Of a stretch of 64,000 nt of DNA, positions 36,323-45,608 are shown piece after piece. The notes beneath the pieces were generated by a model. The model did no database searches. It was given only the letters and a program-made list of their open reading frames with translations, and was not told the DNA's origin. This stretch comes from Paralimibaculum aggregatum (GTDB taxonomy: Bacteria; Pseudomonadota; Alphaproteobacteria; Rhodobacterales; Rhodobacteraceae): assembly GCF_030270585.1 (NCBI RefSeq), contig NZ_BSYI01000011.1, positions 1 to 64,000 on the forward strand, given 5' to 3'. The translations under genes were made by a program, and so were the position numbers. Numbering within the stretch: the stretch's first letter is position 1; each line of letters opens with the position of its first letter.

Positions 36323-37177
36323 ATGATGATCAAGCGAATCCTCGCCCCGCTCGCGGTGGTCGCGGCCACCGGCCTCGCCGGCCAGGCGCTGGCGGCCGGC
36401 GAAGGCGGGCATGTGACGGATGTGGACTTCAGCTTCGAGGGGCCGTTCGGCACCTACGACTCGATGCAGCTGCAGCGTGGCTTCCAGGTGTTCCACCAGG
36501 TCTGCGCGAGCTGCCACGGGCTGAAATACCTCGCCTTCCGCTCGCTGGGCGATTCCACCGGCCCGGCCTTCCCGGACGACCAGGTGAAGGCGATCGCCGC
36601 GTTGTACGAGGTGGCCGATACCGGCCCCGAGGCGCTGCCGGGCGACACCCGCCCCGGCCTGCCCTCCGACAAGTTCCCGGCGAACACCGCGGCCGGCGCG
36701 CCGGATCTGAGCCTGATGGCGAAGGCCCGCGCCGGCTTCCACGGCCCCTATGGCCTCGGCATCAACCAGTTCCTCAAGGGCACCGGCGGCGCCGAGTACA
36801 TCTACTCGCTGCTCACCGGCTATACCGGCGAGGAGCACGAGGCCGCGGGCAGCATCCTCTACGGCAACGAGGTGTTCCCGGGCGGCAAGATCTCCATGGC
36901 GCAGCCGCTCTGGGGCGACGACGTGGAGTATACCGTGCATGGCGGCGGCGACCATGAGGGCGAGGAGGGCTATCACGGCGCCGACTACACGCCCCCCGAG
37001 GCCACCATCGAGCAGGAGGCCAAGGACGTCGCGGCCTTCCTGATGTGGGTCGCCGAGCCGAAGCTGACCGAGCGCAAGGAAGCCGGCCTGCGCAACCTGA
37101 TCTGGCTGGTGATCCTCTCGGTGCTGCTCTACTTCACCAACAAGAAGGTCTGGGCCTCGGTGAAGGGCGACCACTGA
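36323..37177 (+). CDS. petC: Ubiquinol-cytochrome c reductase cytochrome c1
   Basis: This 284-residue periplasmic heme protein has a cleavable signal (MMIKRILAPLAVVAATGLAGQALA), heme motif VCASCHGLKYLAF, Met-ligand region near GNEVFPGGKISMAQPLW and a C-terminal anchor helix (LRNLIWLVILSVLLYFTNKKVW). Two ATGs are adjacent (36323, 36326). It closes petABC and is followed by a strong terminator. Confidence 0.97.
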   Translation: MMIKRILAPLAVVAATGLAGQALAAGEGGHVTDVDFSFEGPFGTYDSMQLQRGFQVFHQVCASCHGLKYLAFRSLGDSTGPAFPDDQVKAIAALYEVADTGPEALPGDTRPGLPSDKFPANTAAGAPDLSLMAKARAGFHGPYGLGINQFLKGTGGAEYIYSLLTGYTGEEHEAAGSILYGNEVFPGGKISMAQPLWGDDVEYTVHGGGDHEGEEGYHGADYTPPEATIEQEAKDVAAFLMWVAEPKLTERKEAGLRNLIWLVILSVLLYFTNKKVWASVKGDH

Positions 37178-37203
37178 TCCCACCGCGACCACGTCTTTAC
37201 GAG

Positions 37204-37228
37204 CCCCGCCCCTCACCGGGCGGGGTTT
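37204..37228 (+). terminator. Rho-independent terminator of petABC
   Basis: CCCCGCCC (37204-37211), a 6-nt loop, GGGCGGGG (37218-37225) and TTT form an intrinsic terminator 26 bp after petC. Confidence 0.85.
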
Positions 37229-37284
37229 CGCATTTCCGGCCCGCGGTGTAGGCGAAGGCGCAGCGTTCCAGCAGGGAGACGGCG

Positions 37285-38400
37285 ATGTCCCACAACAGCT
37301 TCGGCCACATGTTCCGCGTCACCACCTGGGGGGAGAGCCACGGGCCGGCGCTCGGCTGCACGGTGGACGGCGCGCCCTCGGGCCTGCCGCTGGCGGAGGC
37401 GGAGCTGCAGCACTGGCTCGACCGGCGCAGGCCCGGCACCAGCCGCTACACCACCCAGCGCCGCGAGCCGGACCGGGTGGAGATCCTCTCCGGCGTCTTC
37501 GAGGGGGTGACCACCGGCACGCCGATCCAGCTGATGATCCGCAACACCGACCAGCGCTCGAAGGATTATTCCGAGATCGCGCAGAAGTTCCGCCCGGGTC
37601 ACGCCGACTACACCTACTGGATGAAATACGGCATCCGCGACTACCGCGGCGGCGGGCGCTCCTCGGCGCGGGAGACCGCAGCGCGGGTGGCTGCAGGCGG
37701 CGTCGCGCGCAAGGTGATCGAGGCACTGGCGCCGGGCTGCACGGTGACCGGCGCGATGGTGCAGATGGGCCCCCACGGCATCGACCGCACCGCCTGGGAC
37801 TGGGACGAGATCGAGCGCAACCCGTTCTGGACGCCGGACCCGAAGGCGGCGACGGACTGGGCCGGCTATCTCGACGGGCTGCGCAAGGCGGGCAGCTCCG
37901 TCGGCGCGGTGGTCGAGGTGGTGGGTCGCGGCGTGCCCGCCGGGCTCGGCGCGCCGGTCTACGGCAAGCTCGACGGCGATCTGGCGGCGGCGATGATGTC
38001 GATCAACGCGGTGAAGGGCGTCGAGATCGGCGACGGCTTCGCCGCCGCGGCGCTCACCGGCGAGGAGAATGCCGACGAGATCTTCATGGGCAATGACGGG
38101 CCGCGCTTCGGCGCCAACCATGCCGGCGGCGTGCTCGGCGGGATTTCCTCGGGGCAGGACGTGGTGGTGCGCTTCGCGGTGAAGCCGACCTCCTCGATCC
38201 TGACGCCGCGGCGCACGGTGGACCTGGAGGGCCGCGAGACCGAGATCGTCACCAAGGGGCGCCACGACCCCTGCGTCGGCATCCGCGCGGTGCCGGTGGG
38301 CGAGGCGATGATGGCCTGCGTGCTGGCCGACCACCTGCTGCGCCACCGGGGCCAGCAGGGGGCGAACCGCGGCAGCATCGGCAAGGGCGGCGAGCCCTGA
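37285..38400 (+). CDS. aroC: Chorismate synthase
   Basis: This 371-residue flavin-dependent lyase converts EPSP to chorismate, the last shared step of aromatic synthesis. Signatures include [53 protein letters not shown] and the C-terminal [32 protein letters not shown] precedes the ATG. It is likely transcribed alone, given the petC terminator upstream. Confidence 0.97.
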   Translation: MSHNSFGHMFRVTTWGESHGPALGCTVDGAPSGLPLAEAELQHWLDRRRPGTSRYTTQRREPDRVEILSGVFEGVTTGTPIQLMIRNTDQRSKDYSEIAQKFRPGHADYTYWMKYGIRDYRGGGRSSARETAARVAAGGVARKVIEALAPGCTVTGAMVQMGPHGIDRTAWDWDEIERNPFWTPDPKAATDWAGYLDGLRKAGSSVGAVVEVVGRGVPAGLGAPVYGKLDGDLAAAMMSINAVKGVEIGDGFAAAALTGEENADEIFMGNDGPRFGANHAGGVLGGISSGQDVVVRFAVKPTSSILTPRRTVDLEGRETEIVTKGRHDPCVGIRAVPVGEAMMACVLADHLLRHRGQQGANRGSIGKGGEP

Positions 38401-38440
38401 CCTTGCGGCGGCCCGCCCTCCGGGCGCGCCATGCCATTGC

Positions 38441-38467
38441 CTCGGCAAATCCTCCGGATTTGCCGAG
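38441..38467 (+). terminator. 12-bp perfect hairpin after aroC
   Basis: CTCGGCAAATCC (38441-38452), loop TCC, GGATTTGCCGAG (38456-38467). The stem lies 41 bp after the aroC stop and has no U-tract. It may terminate aroC or be a copy of a dispersed palindromic repeat; only a genome search can tell. Confidence 0.5.
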
Positions 38468-38551
38468 CCGCGCGGAACCGCCGTCGCGACGCCCTTGCAC
38501 CGGCTGACGGAGCGGTGGCAGATGATCCGGCGTGCAGGATGGGAGGCAGGC

Positions 38552-39259
38552 ATGACGATCGAGGCCGCGATCTTCGACGTGTTCGGCACTGTGGTGGACT
38601 GGCGCCGCGGGGTGGCGGAGGCAGTGGCACCGGCCTTCGCGGCCAGGGGGATCGCGCTGGCGCCGGAGCGCTTTGCCGATGCATGGCGGGCGGAATACCA
38701 GCCGGGCATGGCGCCGATCCGCGCCGGAACCCGCGGCTACACCCCCCTCGATGTGCTGCACCGGGAGAATCTCGACCGGGCGCTCGTAGCCTGCGGCCTC
38801 GGGGAGATCTTCGACGGGCCGGAGCGCGACGCGCTCAACACCGCCTGGGAGAAACTGCCGCCCTGGCCCGATTCGGTGCCCGGCATCGCGGCGATGCGGC
38901 GGCGGCTGCTGGTTGCCCCCTGCTCCAACGGCTCGATCGCGCTGATGGCCCGGCTCGCCCGCTTTGGCGGGCTGGAATGGGATGCGATCCTCGGCGCCGA
39001 GATCGCGCAGACCTACAAGCCGGAGCCCGAGGTCTATCTCCGCGCGGCGGCGGCGCTGCGGCTGCCGCCCGGGCAGGTGGTGATGGTTGCCGCCCACAAC
39101 GACGACCTCGCGGCGGCACGCGCCGCCGGGCTCGCCACCGCCTTCGTGCCGCGACCGGCGGAACACGGGCCGGGACAGCGCAGCGACCTGGCGCCGGAGG
39201 CCGACTGGGACTTCGTCGCGCCGGAGATGACGGCGCTCGCGGAGCGGCTCGCCGGCTGA
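38552..39259 (+). CDS. Haloacid dehalogenase type II
   Basis: This 235-residue HAD-superfamily hydrolase has the nucleophile Asp in IEAAIFDVFGTVVDWR near residue 9, cap helices (YTPLDVLHRENLDRAL), the LVAPCSNGSIALMARLARF Ser/Asn motif, Lys in QTYKPEPEVYLRA and MVAAHNDDLAAARAAGLATAFV. This is the pattern of L-2-haloacid dehalogenases, although many relatives have other substrates. ATG 38552 has GGAGG 6 bp upstream. Confidence 0.87.
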   Translation: MTIEAAIFDVFGTVVDWRRGVAEAVAPAFAARGIALAPERFADAWRAEYQPGMAPIRAGTRGYTPLDVLHRENLDRALVACGLGEIFDGPERDALNTAWEKLPPWPDSVPGIAAMRRRLLVAPCSNGSIALMARLARFGGLEWDAILGAEIAQTYKPEPEVYLRAAAALRLPPGQVVMVAAHNDDLAAARAAGLATAFVPRPAEHGPGQRSDLAPEADWDFVAPEMTALAERLAG

Positions 39260-39285
39260 CCGCCGCCCCGCGCCGCACGCGCGGC

Positions 39286-39669
39286 TCAGCCGGTGCGTGC
39301 CAGCATCCGCCCGAGACCGCGCCCGCCGAGCATATGGACATGGTAGTGCGGCACCTCCTGCACCCCGTTGACGCCGGAATTGGCGATCAGCCGGTAACCC
39401 TCGCCCCCGGCCGATTCGGCGACACCGGTTTCGGCCGCCACACGCGCGATGGTCCGCTGGAAATCCGCGAGCTCCCCGGCGCTGGCCTCGGCGCCGAAAT
39501 GATCGGCGTTCACATAGGGGCCCTTCGGGATCACCAGCACATGCACCGGCGCTTGCGGCGCGATGTCGTGGAAGGCGAGGCAATGCTCGGTCTCCAGCAC
39601 CGTTCGGTTCGGGATCTCGCCGCGAAGGATCTTTGCGAAGATGTTCTGGTCGTCATAGGCGTAGCTCAT
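39286..39669 (-). CDS. HIT-family nucleotide hydrolase
   Basis: This 127-residue histidine-triad protein has the start NIFAKILRGEIPN, the FHDIAPQAPVHVLVIPKGPY segment and the triad HYHVHML. It resembles HinT, which hydrolyses purine nucleoside phosphoramidates. It is convergent with the HAD gene and divergent from the sulfotransferase gene. Confidence 0.92.
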   Translation of the reverse strand: MSYAYDDQNIFAKILRGEIPNRTVLETEHCLAFHDIAPQAPVHVLVIPKGPYVNADHFGAEASAGELADFQRTIARVAAETGVAESAGGEGYRLIANSGVNGVQEVPHYHVHMLGGRGLGRMLARTG

Positions 39670-39880
39670 CGGGCCCCTCCGGTCGGTGGCTTGGGCGCCG
39701 ACTCTGGCCCGCGACCTGGGAGGCGGCAAGCCCCCAGATCGCCGCTGGAGATCCCCGGGCGGCCCGGCCCGTCGCGGCGCCGGTGCCGGAGGCCCGCGCC
39801 CAGATTTGCAAAGCGCCGCCCGGGAGGCTAGGCAGGCACGCGCCCGCGCCGCTGCGGGGCCAGTCCGAGCGAGGCGAGAC

Positions 39881-40762
39881 GTGAGCCGAGAGGTCGTCCA
39901 TTTCCTGCTGCACGTGCCGAAATGCGCGGGTACAACGGTGGAGCACCACTTCGAGCGGCATCTCGGCAAGGGTTTCCTGATCGCCCCGCGCTGGGAGAAC
40001 CCCTGGCGAAACGTGGTCGGCAACCGCTACGACTATGCGCCGGGCGACGCGCGGCTGTCCGGGGTGCGCGCGGTGTCCGGGCACTCGCTGAGCACCTCGC
40101 TCAGGGCGGCGTTTCCCGGGGCGCAGATCCGCGAGAGCGTGCTGCTGCGCGACCCGGTCGGCTACCATCTCTCGCTCTACAACTATCGCTGGACCTGGCA
40201 CCGCAAGGGCCACGGGCCGCAGCCACCGGACTTCGCGCGCTGGTACCGGGCGCAGCGGCGCGATCCGATCGCGCGATTCCTGCTGACGCGGTATTTCGAG
40301 CAGGGGGTACCGGCGCTCTACCGGCTCTCCTCGGCCGGACGGCTGGCCTATCTCGAGGCGCGGCTCGCCGGGTTCTGGTTCGTGGGCGACTATCGCCGGG
40401 CCGGCGAGCTGGTCGCCGCGGCGAGCCGGGATCTCGGCATCCCGGAGACGGTGGAGAATCGCAACGTCACCGAGCGGAAGGAAGTGACGGCGGACAGCCT
40501 CGGGGCGGACTGGGTGGCACGGATCGCTGCGGACAACCCGGTGGACGCGGCATTGCATGCCCGCTGGAAGGATCGCGGCTGGGCGACGGCGGCCGCGCCG
40601 GAGGAAGACGCCTCCGGCAGGGCATCGAGCCCCACCGAAGCCGCGCGCGCCGCCGATGGCGCCGCGCGGGCACCGGCGGCACCGGCGCTCCCGGGCCACG
40701 ATCAGCTGCGCCATCTTCTGGGGGACATGACGAGCGGAATAACCAAGAAGCTGATCCGCTGA
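39881..40762 (+). CDS. Sulfotransferase-family protein
   Basis: This 293-residue protein has the PAPS-binding loop HVPKCAGTTVEHHFERHL near the N-terminus and a 3'-phosphate motif ESVLLRDPVGYHLSLYNYRW near residue 90, as in prokaryotic sulfotransferases acting on carbohydrates. The last ~60 residues are Ala/Pro-rich and probably disordered. GTG 39881 is chosen because the fold starts there and GAGG-like sequence precedes it. The acceptor is unknown; no glycan biosynthesis genes are adjacent. Confidence 0.75.
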   Translation: MSREVVHFLLHVPKCAGTTVEHHFERHLGKGFLIAPRWENPWRNVVGNRYDYAPGDARLSGVRAVSGHSLSTSLRAAFPGAQIRESVLLRDPVGYHLSLYNYRWTWHRKGHGPQPPDFARWYRAQRRDPIARFLLTRYFEQGVPALYRLSSAGRLAYLEARLAGFWFVGDYRRAGELVAAASRDLGIPETVENRNVTERKEVTADSLGADWVARIAADNPVDAALHARWKDRGWATAAAPEEDASGRASSPTEAARAADGAARAPAAPALPGHDQLRHLLGDMTSGITKKLIR

Positions 40763-40918
40763 AGCATGCGGCACCTCCACGCGGCGGTGGCGCAACGTTG
40801 GTAAAGCATTCCGCATCCGCGCCTTGCCAATCACACACCGTGCATGGCTATGCGCAAGCGGTGGCAATCTGCGCCGGCTGCCACGGGTGACGAGGGATCG
40901 AACCGCGCCGCGGGCGGA

Positions 40919-40970
40919 TCGGTGCCGCCGGCGGGACGCGGGACGCGGCGCCCGGTCGCAGCGGCACCGA
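40919..40970. terminator. Long stem-loop between convergent genes
   Basis: TCGGTGCCGC (40919-40928) and GCGGCACCGA (40961-40970) are perfect 10-base complements around a G+C-rich 32-nt loop. It ends 11 bp before the ABC ATPase stop and may terminate transcription from either side. I see no gene in the 219-bp gap. Confidence 0.4.
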
Positions 40971-40981
40971 CGCCGGGCGTC

Positions 40982-41926
40982 TCAGCCCTCCGCCGGCGTC
41001 TTGCTGGTGAGGGCGAGGAAGACATCCTCGAGATCGGGCTCCTCGGTCGAGATGTCGGTGCAGGCGAGGCCCGCCGCCTGCACGCGGGAGACGAGATCCG
41101 GCGCCTGCCAGCGGCTCCGGGAATAGGTGATCCGCAAGGTCCGCGGGTCGCGCAGCTCGACCTGCAGCCCGTCCCCGAGCTGCGGCACCTCGGTCGCCGC
41201 CTGCTCGAGGCGCAGCACCAGCGTCTTGGCGTCGAGCCGGCCGAGCAGCGCCGCCGTGTCGTCGCAGGCCACCACCTCGCCGTGATTGATGATGGCGATG
41301 CGGTCGCACATCTCCTGCGCCTCCTCGAGATAGTGCGTGGTCAGGATCACCGTCGTCCCGGCCGCGTTGAGCTCGCGGACATAGGACCAGAGCATCTGGC
41401 GGAGCTCGATGTCCACGCCCGCCGTCGGCTCGTCGAGCACCAGGACCGCCGGGTTGTGCACCAGCGCCTTGGCCACCAGCAGCCGCCGCCGCATGCCGCC
41501 CGAGAGGGTGCGCGAATAGGCCCGCGCCTTGTCCTCGAGCCCGACGCGGCGGAGGATCTCCATCGAGCGGCGCTCCGCCTTCGGCACGGCATAGAGCCCG
41601 GCCTGCACCTCGAGCGCGTCATAGGCGCAGAAGAACGGATCGACGTTCAGCTCCTGCGGCACCACGCCGATCGCGGCGCGCGACTGCCGCGGGTTGACGT
41701 CCTGGTCGAAGCCCCAGATCCGCACGCTGCCGGCGGTCTTGGTCACGAGGCCGGCGAGGATGTTGATGAAGGTCGACTTGCCGGCGCCGTTCGGCCCGAG
41801 CAGCCCGAAGATCGAGCCCGCCGGCACGTCGAGATCGATCCCCTTCAGCGCACGGTTCGGCGCGTTGCCGCCGCTGCCGGCATAGGTCTTCTCGAGGCCG
41901 CGGACCTCGATGGCATTCTCCGGCAT
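40982..41926 (-). CDS. ABC transporter ATP-binding protein
   Basis: This 314-residue ATPase has Walker A LLGPNGAGKST, signature LSGGMRRRL, Walker B VLVLDEPTAGVD and the H-loop LTTHYLEEA, followed by a ~90-residue C-terminal domain like that of the CcmA/NodI/DrrA export group. The partner permease is not encoded next to it in this window, so the substrate is open; one may lie elsewhere. AGGAGG precedes the ATG by 5 bp. Confidence 0.9.
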   Translation of the reverse strand: MPENAIEVRGLEKTYAGSGGNAPNRALKGIDLDVPAGSIFGLLGPNGAGKSTFINILAGLVTKTAGSVRIWGFDQDVNPRQSRAAIGVVPQELNVDPFFCAYDALEVQAGLYAVPKAERRSMEILRRVGLEDKARAYSRTLSGGMRRRLLVAKALVHNPAVLVLDEPTAGVDIELRQMLWSYVRELNAAGTTVILTTHYLEEAQEMCDRIAIINHGEVVACDDTAALLGRLDAKTLVLRLEQAATEVPQLGDGLQVELRDPRTLRITYSRSRWQAPDLVSRVQAAGLACTDISTEEPDLEDVFLALTSKTPAEG

Positions 41927-42112
41927 CCGGGCCTCCTGTGCTGGCGCAGTCGCGGGCATCTCGGGTGGCAGGAATAGCACCGCCGGCGGCGGGAGCAACC
42001 GGGGGCGGCGCGATGCATGGCTTGCGGGCCGGTGCCGCATGGCTATGATCCGCCGGACGGGGCAAGCTCGCGCCGCATCCTGCAGCCTCCGAACACCCTG
42101 AGAGACAACGCC

Positions 42113-42301
42113 ATGAACATCGACGCGCCCGAGACGATCAAGGTGAGCCAGACCCGCGTGAGCTGCGACGGCGGCGGCGGGGCGCTGGGGCATCCGAAGG
42201 TGTGGTACACCATCGGCCCCGAGGGCTTCATCGAATGCGGCTATTGCGACCGCAGGTTCGTGCTCGAGAGCGGCCCGGCGGACAAGCCCGCGGATGGCTG
42301 A
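42113..42301 (+). CDS. CHCC-type zinc-finger protein
   Basis: This 62-residue protein has the zf-CHCC pattern VSCDGGGGALGHPKVWYTIG then ECGYCDRRFVL: Cys, His, Cys, Cys ligands for zinc. The family includes the bacterial counterpart of mitochondrial complex I subunit NDUFS6. It overlaps polA by 8 bp and is therefore co-translated with it. Confidence 0.9.
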   Translation: MNIDAPETIKVSQTRVSCDGGGGALGHPKVWYTIGPEGFIECGYCDRRFVLESGPADKPADG

Positions 42302-45188
42302 GGCCCGCGCGCCGCGGCCGCTCGGCAAGGGCGACCTGCTCTACCTGGTCGACGGCTCGGGCTTCATCTTCCGCGCCTATTTCCAGGCGGCGAACCGCGA
42401 CGCGAAGTACAACTTCCGCTCGGACGGCACGCCGACCGGCGCGGTCAACATGTTCTGCGCCATGCTGCATTCGGAGATGGGGCTGGCCTCCTCGCGGGGG
42501 CCGACCCATTTCGCGGTGATCTTCGATCATTCCTCCGAGAGCTTCCGCAACGCGCTCTATCCCGCGTACAAGGCCAACCGCACCGAGCCGCCGGAGGATC
42601 TGCGGCCGCAATTCGCGCTGATCCGCGAGGCGACGCGGGCCTTCGGCCTGCCCTGCATCGAGATGCAGGGCTACGAGGCGGACGACCTGATCGCCACCTA
42701 TGCGACGCAGGCGGCAGCGGCCGGCGCGGCGGTGACGATCCTCTCCTCCGACAAGGACCTGATGCAGCTGGTGAGCCCGGCGGTGCATCTGCGCGACCCG
42801 ATGAAGAAGGTGGATATCGGGCCCGAGGAGGTCGCGGCGAAATTCGGCGTCGCCCCGGAAAGGGTCGTCGACGTGCAGGCGCTGGCGGGCGATTCCGTGG
42901 ACAACATCCCCGGCGCGCCGGGCATCGGGGTGAAGACCGCGGCTCAGCTGATCGGGGAATACGGCGATCTCGACACGCTGCTCGCCCGTGCCGGGGAGAT
43001 CAGGCAGCCGAAACGCCGGCAGACGCTGATCGAGAAGGCCGACCAGATCCGGCTCTCGCGCGAGCTGGTGACGCTGAAGCGCGACGTGCCGGTGGAGACC
43101 GGGCTCGAGGCGATGTCGCTGGAGAAGCCGGACCCGGAGGCGCTGCTGGGCTTCCTCGCGGAGATGGAGTTCCGCACGCTGACGAGCAGGATTGCCGAGA
43201 CGCTGGGCGCCGAGCCCCCGGCGGTGGTGCCGCGGGCCGAGGCCGCGGGGGGAAGCGGCGCCGCGGGGGCATCGAGCCCCCCCGGCGCCGGTCACGCCGC
43301 CCTCGGCGGCGCTCCGGGCGCCCGGATCGACCTGCCGGACCTCGAGGCGGCCGTGCACGAGGTGGTGCGCGATCCGGGCACGCTGGAGGCCTGGATCGCC
43401 GAGGCGCGGGAGGCCGGGCGGCTCTGCATCGATCTCGAGACCACCTCGCTCGACGAGATGGTGGCGGAGATTGTCGGCATCGCGCTGTCGGTGGTGCCGG
43501 GGCGCGCCGCCTATGTGCCGGTCGGCCACACCACCGGCGAGGGCGACCTGCTCGGCGCATCGGAGCGGGTCGAGGGCCAGCTGGCGCTGGAGGACGCGCT
43601 CGCGCGGCTCGGGCCGCTGCTGGCCGACCCGTCGATCCTCAAGATCGGGCAGAACCTCAAATACGACATGAAGGTGCTCGCCCGCCACGGGCTCGCGGTG
43701 GCGCCGATCGACGACACCATGCTGATCTCCTATGCGCTCGATTCGGGCCGCGGCGGGCATGGCATGGACGAGCTCTCGGAGCGGCATCTCGGGCACAAGC
43801 CGATCCCGATCAAGGAGCTGATCGGCTCCGGCAAGTCGGCGATCACCTTCGACCGGGTGGAGATCGACAAGGCCGCCGGCTATGCCGCGGAGGATGCCGA
43901 GGTCACGCTGCGGCTCTGGCACGTGCTGCGCCCGCGGCTGGCGGCGGAGCGGGTCTCGACCGTCTATCACACGCTGGAGCGGCCGCTGGTGCCGGTGCTC
44001 GCGGAGATGGAGCGCGCCGGCATCCGCATCGACCGCGACGAGCTGGCGCGGCAGTCCACCCGCTTCGCGCAGAAGATGGCGGAATACGAGGACGAGATCC
44101 ACAAGCTCGCCGGGCGGAGCTTCAACGTGGGCAGCCCGAAGCAGCTCGGCGAGATCCTGTTCGACGAGCAGGGCCTGCCGGGCGGCAAGAAGGGCAAGGC
44201 CGGGGCATGGGGCACGGGTGCGGACGTGCTGGAGAGCCTCGCCGCGCAGGGCCACGAACTGCCGGCGCGGGTGCTCGACTGGCGCCAGCTCTCCAAGCTG
44301 CGCTCGACCTATACCGATGCGCTGCCGACCCATGTCAATGCCGAGACCGGCCGGGTGCACACCTCGTTCTCGCTCGCGGCGACCTCCACCGGGCGGCTCG
44401 CCTCGACCGATCCGAACCTGCAGAACATCCCCGTGCGCACCGAGGAGGGCCGTGGCATCCGGCGCGCCTTCGTCGCCGAGCCGGGAAACCTGATCCTCAG
44501 CCTCGACTACAGCCAGATCGAGCTCCGCATCCTCGCCCATGTCGCCGGGATCGACGCGCTGAAGGCAGCCTTCCGCGAGGGCCAGGACATCCACGCGATG
44601 ACCGCCTCGGAGGTCTTCGGCGTGCCGGTGGAGGGGATGGACCCGATGGTCCGCCGCCAGGCCAAGGCGATCAATTTCGGCGTGATCTACGGCATCTCCG
44701 CCTTCGGGCTGGCCAACAACCTGCGCATCCCGCAGGGCGAGGCGAAAGCCTTCATCGATGCCTATTTCGAGCGCTTCCCCGGCATCCGGGACTATATGGA
44801 GGCGACCAAGGCGACGGCCCGAGAGAACGGATATGTCGAGACCCTGTTCGGCCGGCGCATCCACACGCCCGGCATCGCGCAGAAGGGGCCCGGCCGGGGC
44901 TTTGCCGAGCGCGCCGCGATCAATGCGCCGATCCAGGGCAGCGCCGCCGACGTGATCCGGCGGGCGATGATCCGCATTCCCGAAGCGCTGGCGGCGGCGA
45001 AGCTCTCGGGCCGGATGCTGCTGCAGGTGCATGACGAGCTGCTCTTCGAGGTGCCGGAGGCCGAGGCCGCGGACACCGTCGCCGTCGTGCGCCGGGTGAT
45101 GGAGGAGGCGGCCGAGCCCGCGGTCAAGCTCGACGTGCCGCTGGTGGTGGATGCCGGCCAGGGGGCGAGCTGGGCCGAGGCGCACTGA
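42294..45188 (+). CDS. polA: DNA polymerase I
   Basis: This 964-residue protein has all three PolA modules: 5'-3' nuclease (about residues 15-300, YLVDGSGFIFRAYF.. GVKTAAQLIGEYG), 3'-5' exonuclease with intact DxE (RLCIDLETTSLDEM, about 375-560) and polymerase (GRLASTDPNLQNIPVRTEEG, metal motif LSLDYSQIELRILAH, HDELLFEVPEAEA). The linker between the first two modules (about 305-345) is a low-complexity Gly/Ala/Pro stretch. It fills Okazaki gaps and repairs DNA. Confidence 0.97.
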   Translation: MAEARAPRPLGKGDLLYLVDGSGFIFRAYFQAANRDAKYNFRSDGTPTGAVNMFCAMLHSEMGLASSRGPTHFAVIFDHSSESFRNALYPAYKANRTEPPEDLRPQFALIREATRAFGLPCIEMQGYEADDLIATYATQAAAAGAAVTILSSDKDLMQLVSPAVHLRDPMKKVDIGPEEVAAKFGVAPERVVDVQALAGDSVDNIPGAPGIGVKTAAQLIGEYGDLDTLLARAGEIRQPKRRQTLIEKADQIRLSRELVTLKRDVPVETGLEAMSLEKPDPEALLGFLAEMEFRTLTSRIAETLGAEPPAVVPRAEAAGGSGAAGASSPPGAGHAALGGAPGARIDLPDLEAAVHEVVRDPGTLEAWIAEAREAGRLCIDLETTSLDEMVAEIVGIALSVVPGRAAYVPVGHTTGEGDLLGASERVEGQLALEDALARLGPLLADPSILKIGQNLKYDMKVLARHGLAVAPIDDTMLISYALDSGRGGHGMDELSERHLGHKPIPIKELIGSGKSAITFDRVEIDKAAGYAAEDAEVTLRLWHVLRPRLAAERVSTVYHTLERPLVPVLAEMERAGIRIDRDELARQSTRFAQKMAEYEDEIHKLAGRSFNVGSPKQLGEILFDEQGLPGGKKGKAGAWGTGADVLESLAAQGHELPARVLDWRQLSKLRSTYTDALPTHVNAETGRVHTSFSLAATSTGRLASTDPNLQNIPVRTEEGRGIRRAFVAEPGNLILSLDYSQIELRILAHVAGIDALKAAFREGQDIHAMTASEVFGVPVEGMDPMVRRQAKAINFGVIYGISAFGLANNLRIPQGEAKAFIDAYFERFPGIRDYMEATKATARENGYVETLFGRRIHTPGIAQKGPGRGFAERAAINAPIQGSAADVIRRAMIRIPEALAAAKLSGRMLLQVHDELLFEVPEAEAADTVAVVRRVMEEAAEPAVKLDVPLVVDAGQGASWAEAH

Positions 45189-45200
45189 GCGCCCCGGCGG

Positions 45201-45608
45201 TCACTCGGAGGCGGCCGGGTCCGGCGCACCCTCGACATGCTCGATGGTGAAGTTCGGCTCGGCGCGGACCACCCCCTTGGTATGGGAGAGCAGATCGAGC
45301 ACCGCGGCGGGGTCGAATTCCGTGGCCAGGCGCAGCTCGAAGACGCGGGCCTGCGACCGCGCCCGGGATAGGTCGGGCTTCAGGATCGCCCAGGCCCGCG
45401 CGAGGCCCTCGATCGAGGTGCCCCGTTCGATCATCACCACATAGCTCTGTGCGATCGGTGCATCGCGCGGCACCGGGTCGGCCACCCCCTCGAGCAAGGC
45501 CTCGGGGGTGGGCAGGCCCTGCGCCCCAGGCCCTGCCCCCGCGGCCAGCGCTGGGAGCGCCGCCGCGAGAGCCATGAGCGCGCGCCGGGTCGGGGCCATC
45601 GCGCTCAC
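45201..45608 (-). CDS. Free-standing protease prodomain (I9)-like exported protein
   Basis: This 135-residue protein has a signal peptide, possibly twin-arginine (MAPTRRALMALAAALPALAAGAG). The mature part SYVVMIERGTSIEGLARAWAIL.. ARVFELRL.. LDLLSHTKGVVRAEPNFTIEH has the beta-alpha-beta-beta-alpha-beta plan of subtilase propeptides; its GVVRAEPNFTI matches GVRRVEPNFEI at the end of the neighbouring protease's own propeptide. It could act as a trans-acting chaperone or inhibitor. GTG 45608 overlaps the subtilase stop by 4 bp; ATG 45599 is an alternative. Confidence 0.65.
   Translation of the reverse strand: MSAMAPTRRALMALAAALPALAAGAGPGAQGLPTPEALLEGVADPVPRDAPIAQSYVVMIERGTSIEGLARAWAILKPDLSRARSQARVFELRLATEFDPAAVLDLLSHTKGVVRAEPNFTIEHVEGAPDPAASE

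Noticed and set aside
40763-40870. tRNA-like sequence with CACCTCC..GGTGGCG pairing
   Set aside because: No cloverleaf, T-loop or anticodon arm can be drawn.
42228-45185. 985-codon minus-strand open frame opposite polA
   Set aside because: It is a shadow of polA; the translation is low-complexity His/Arg/Asp-rich and has no family resemblance.
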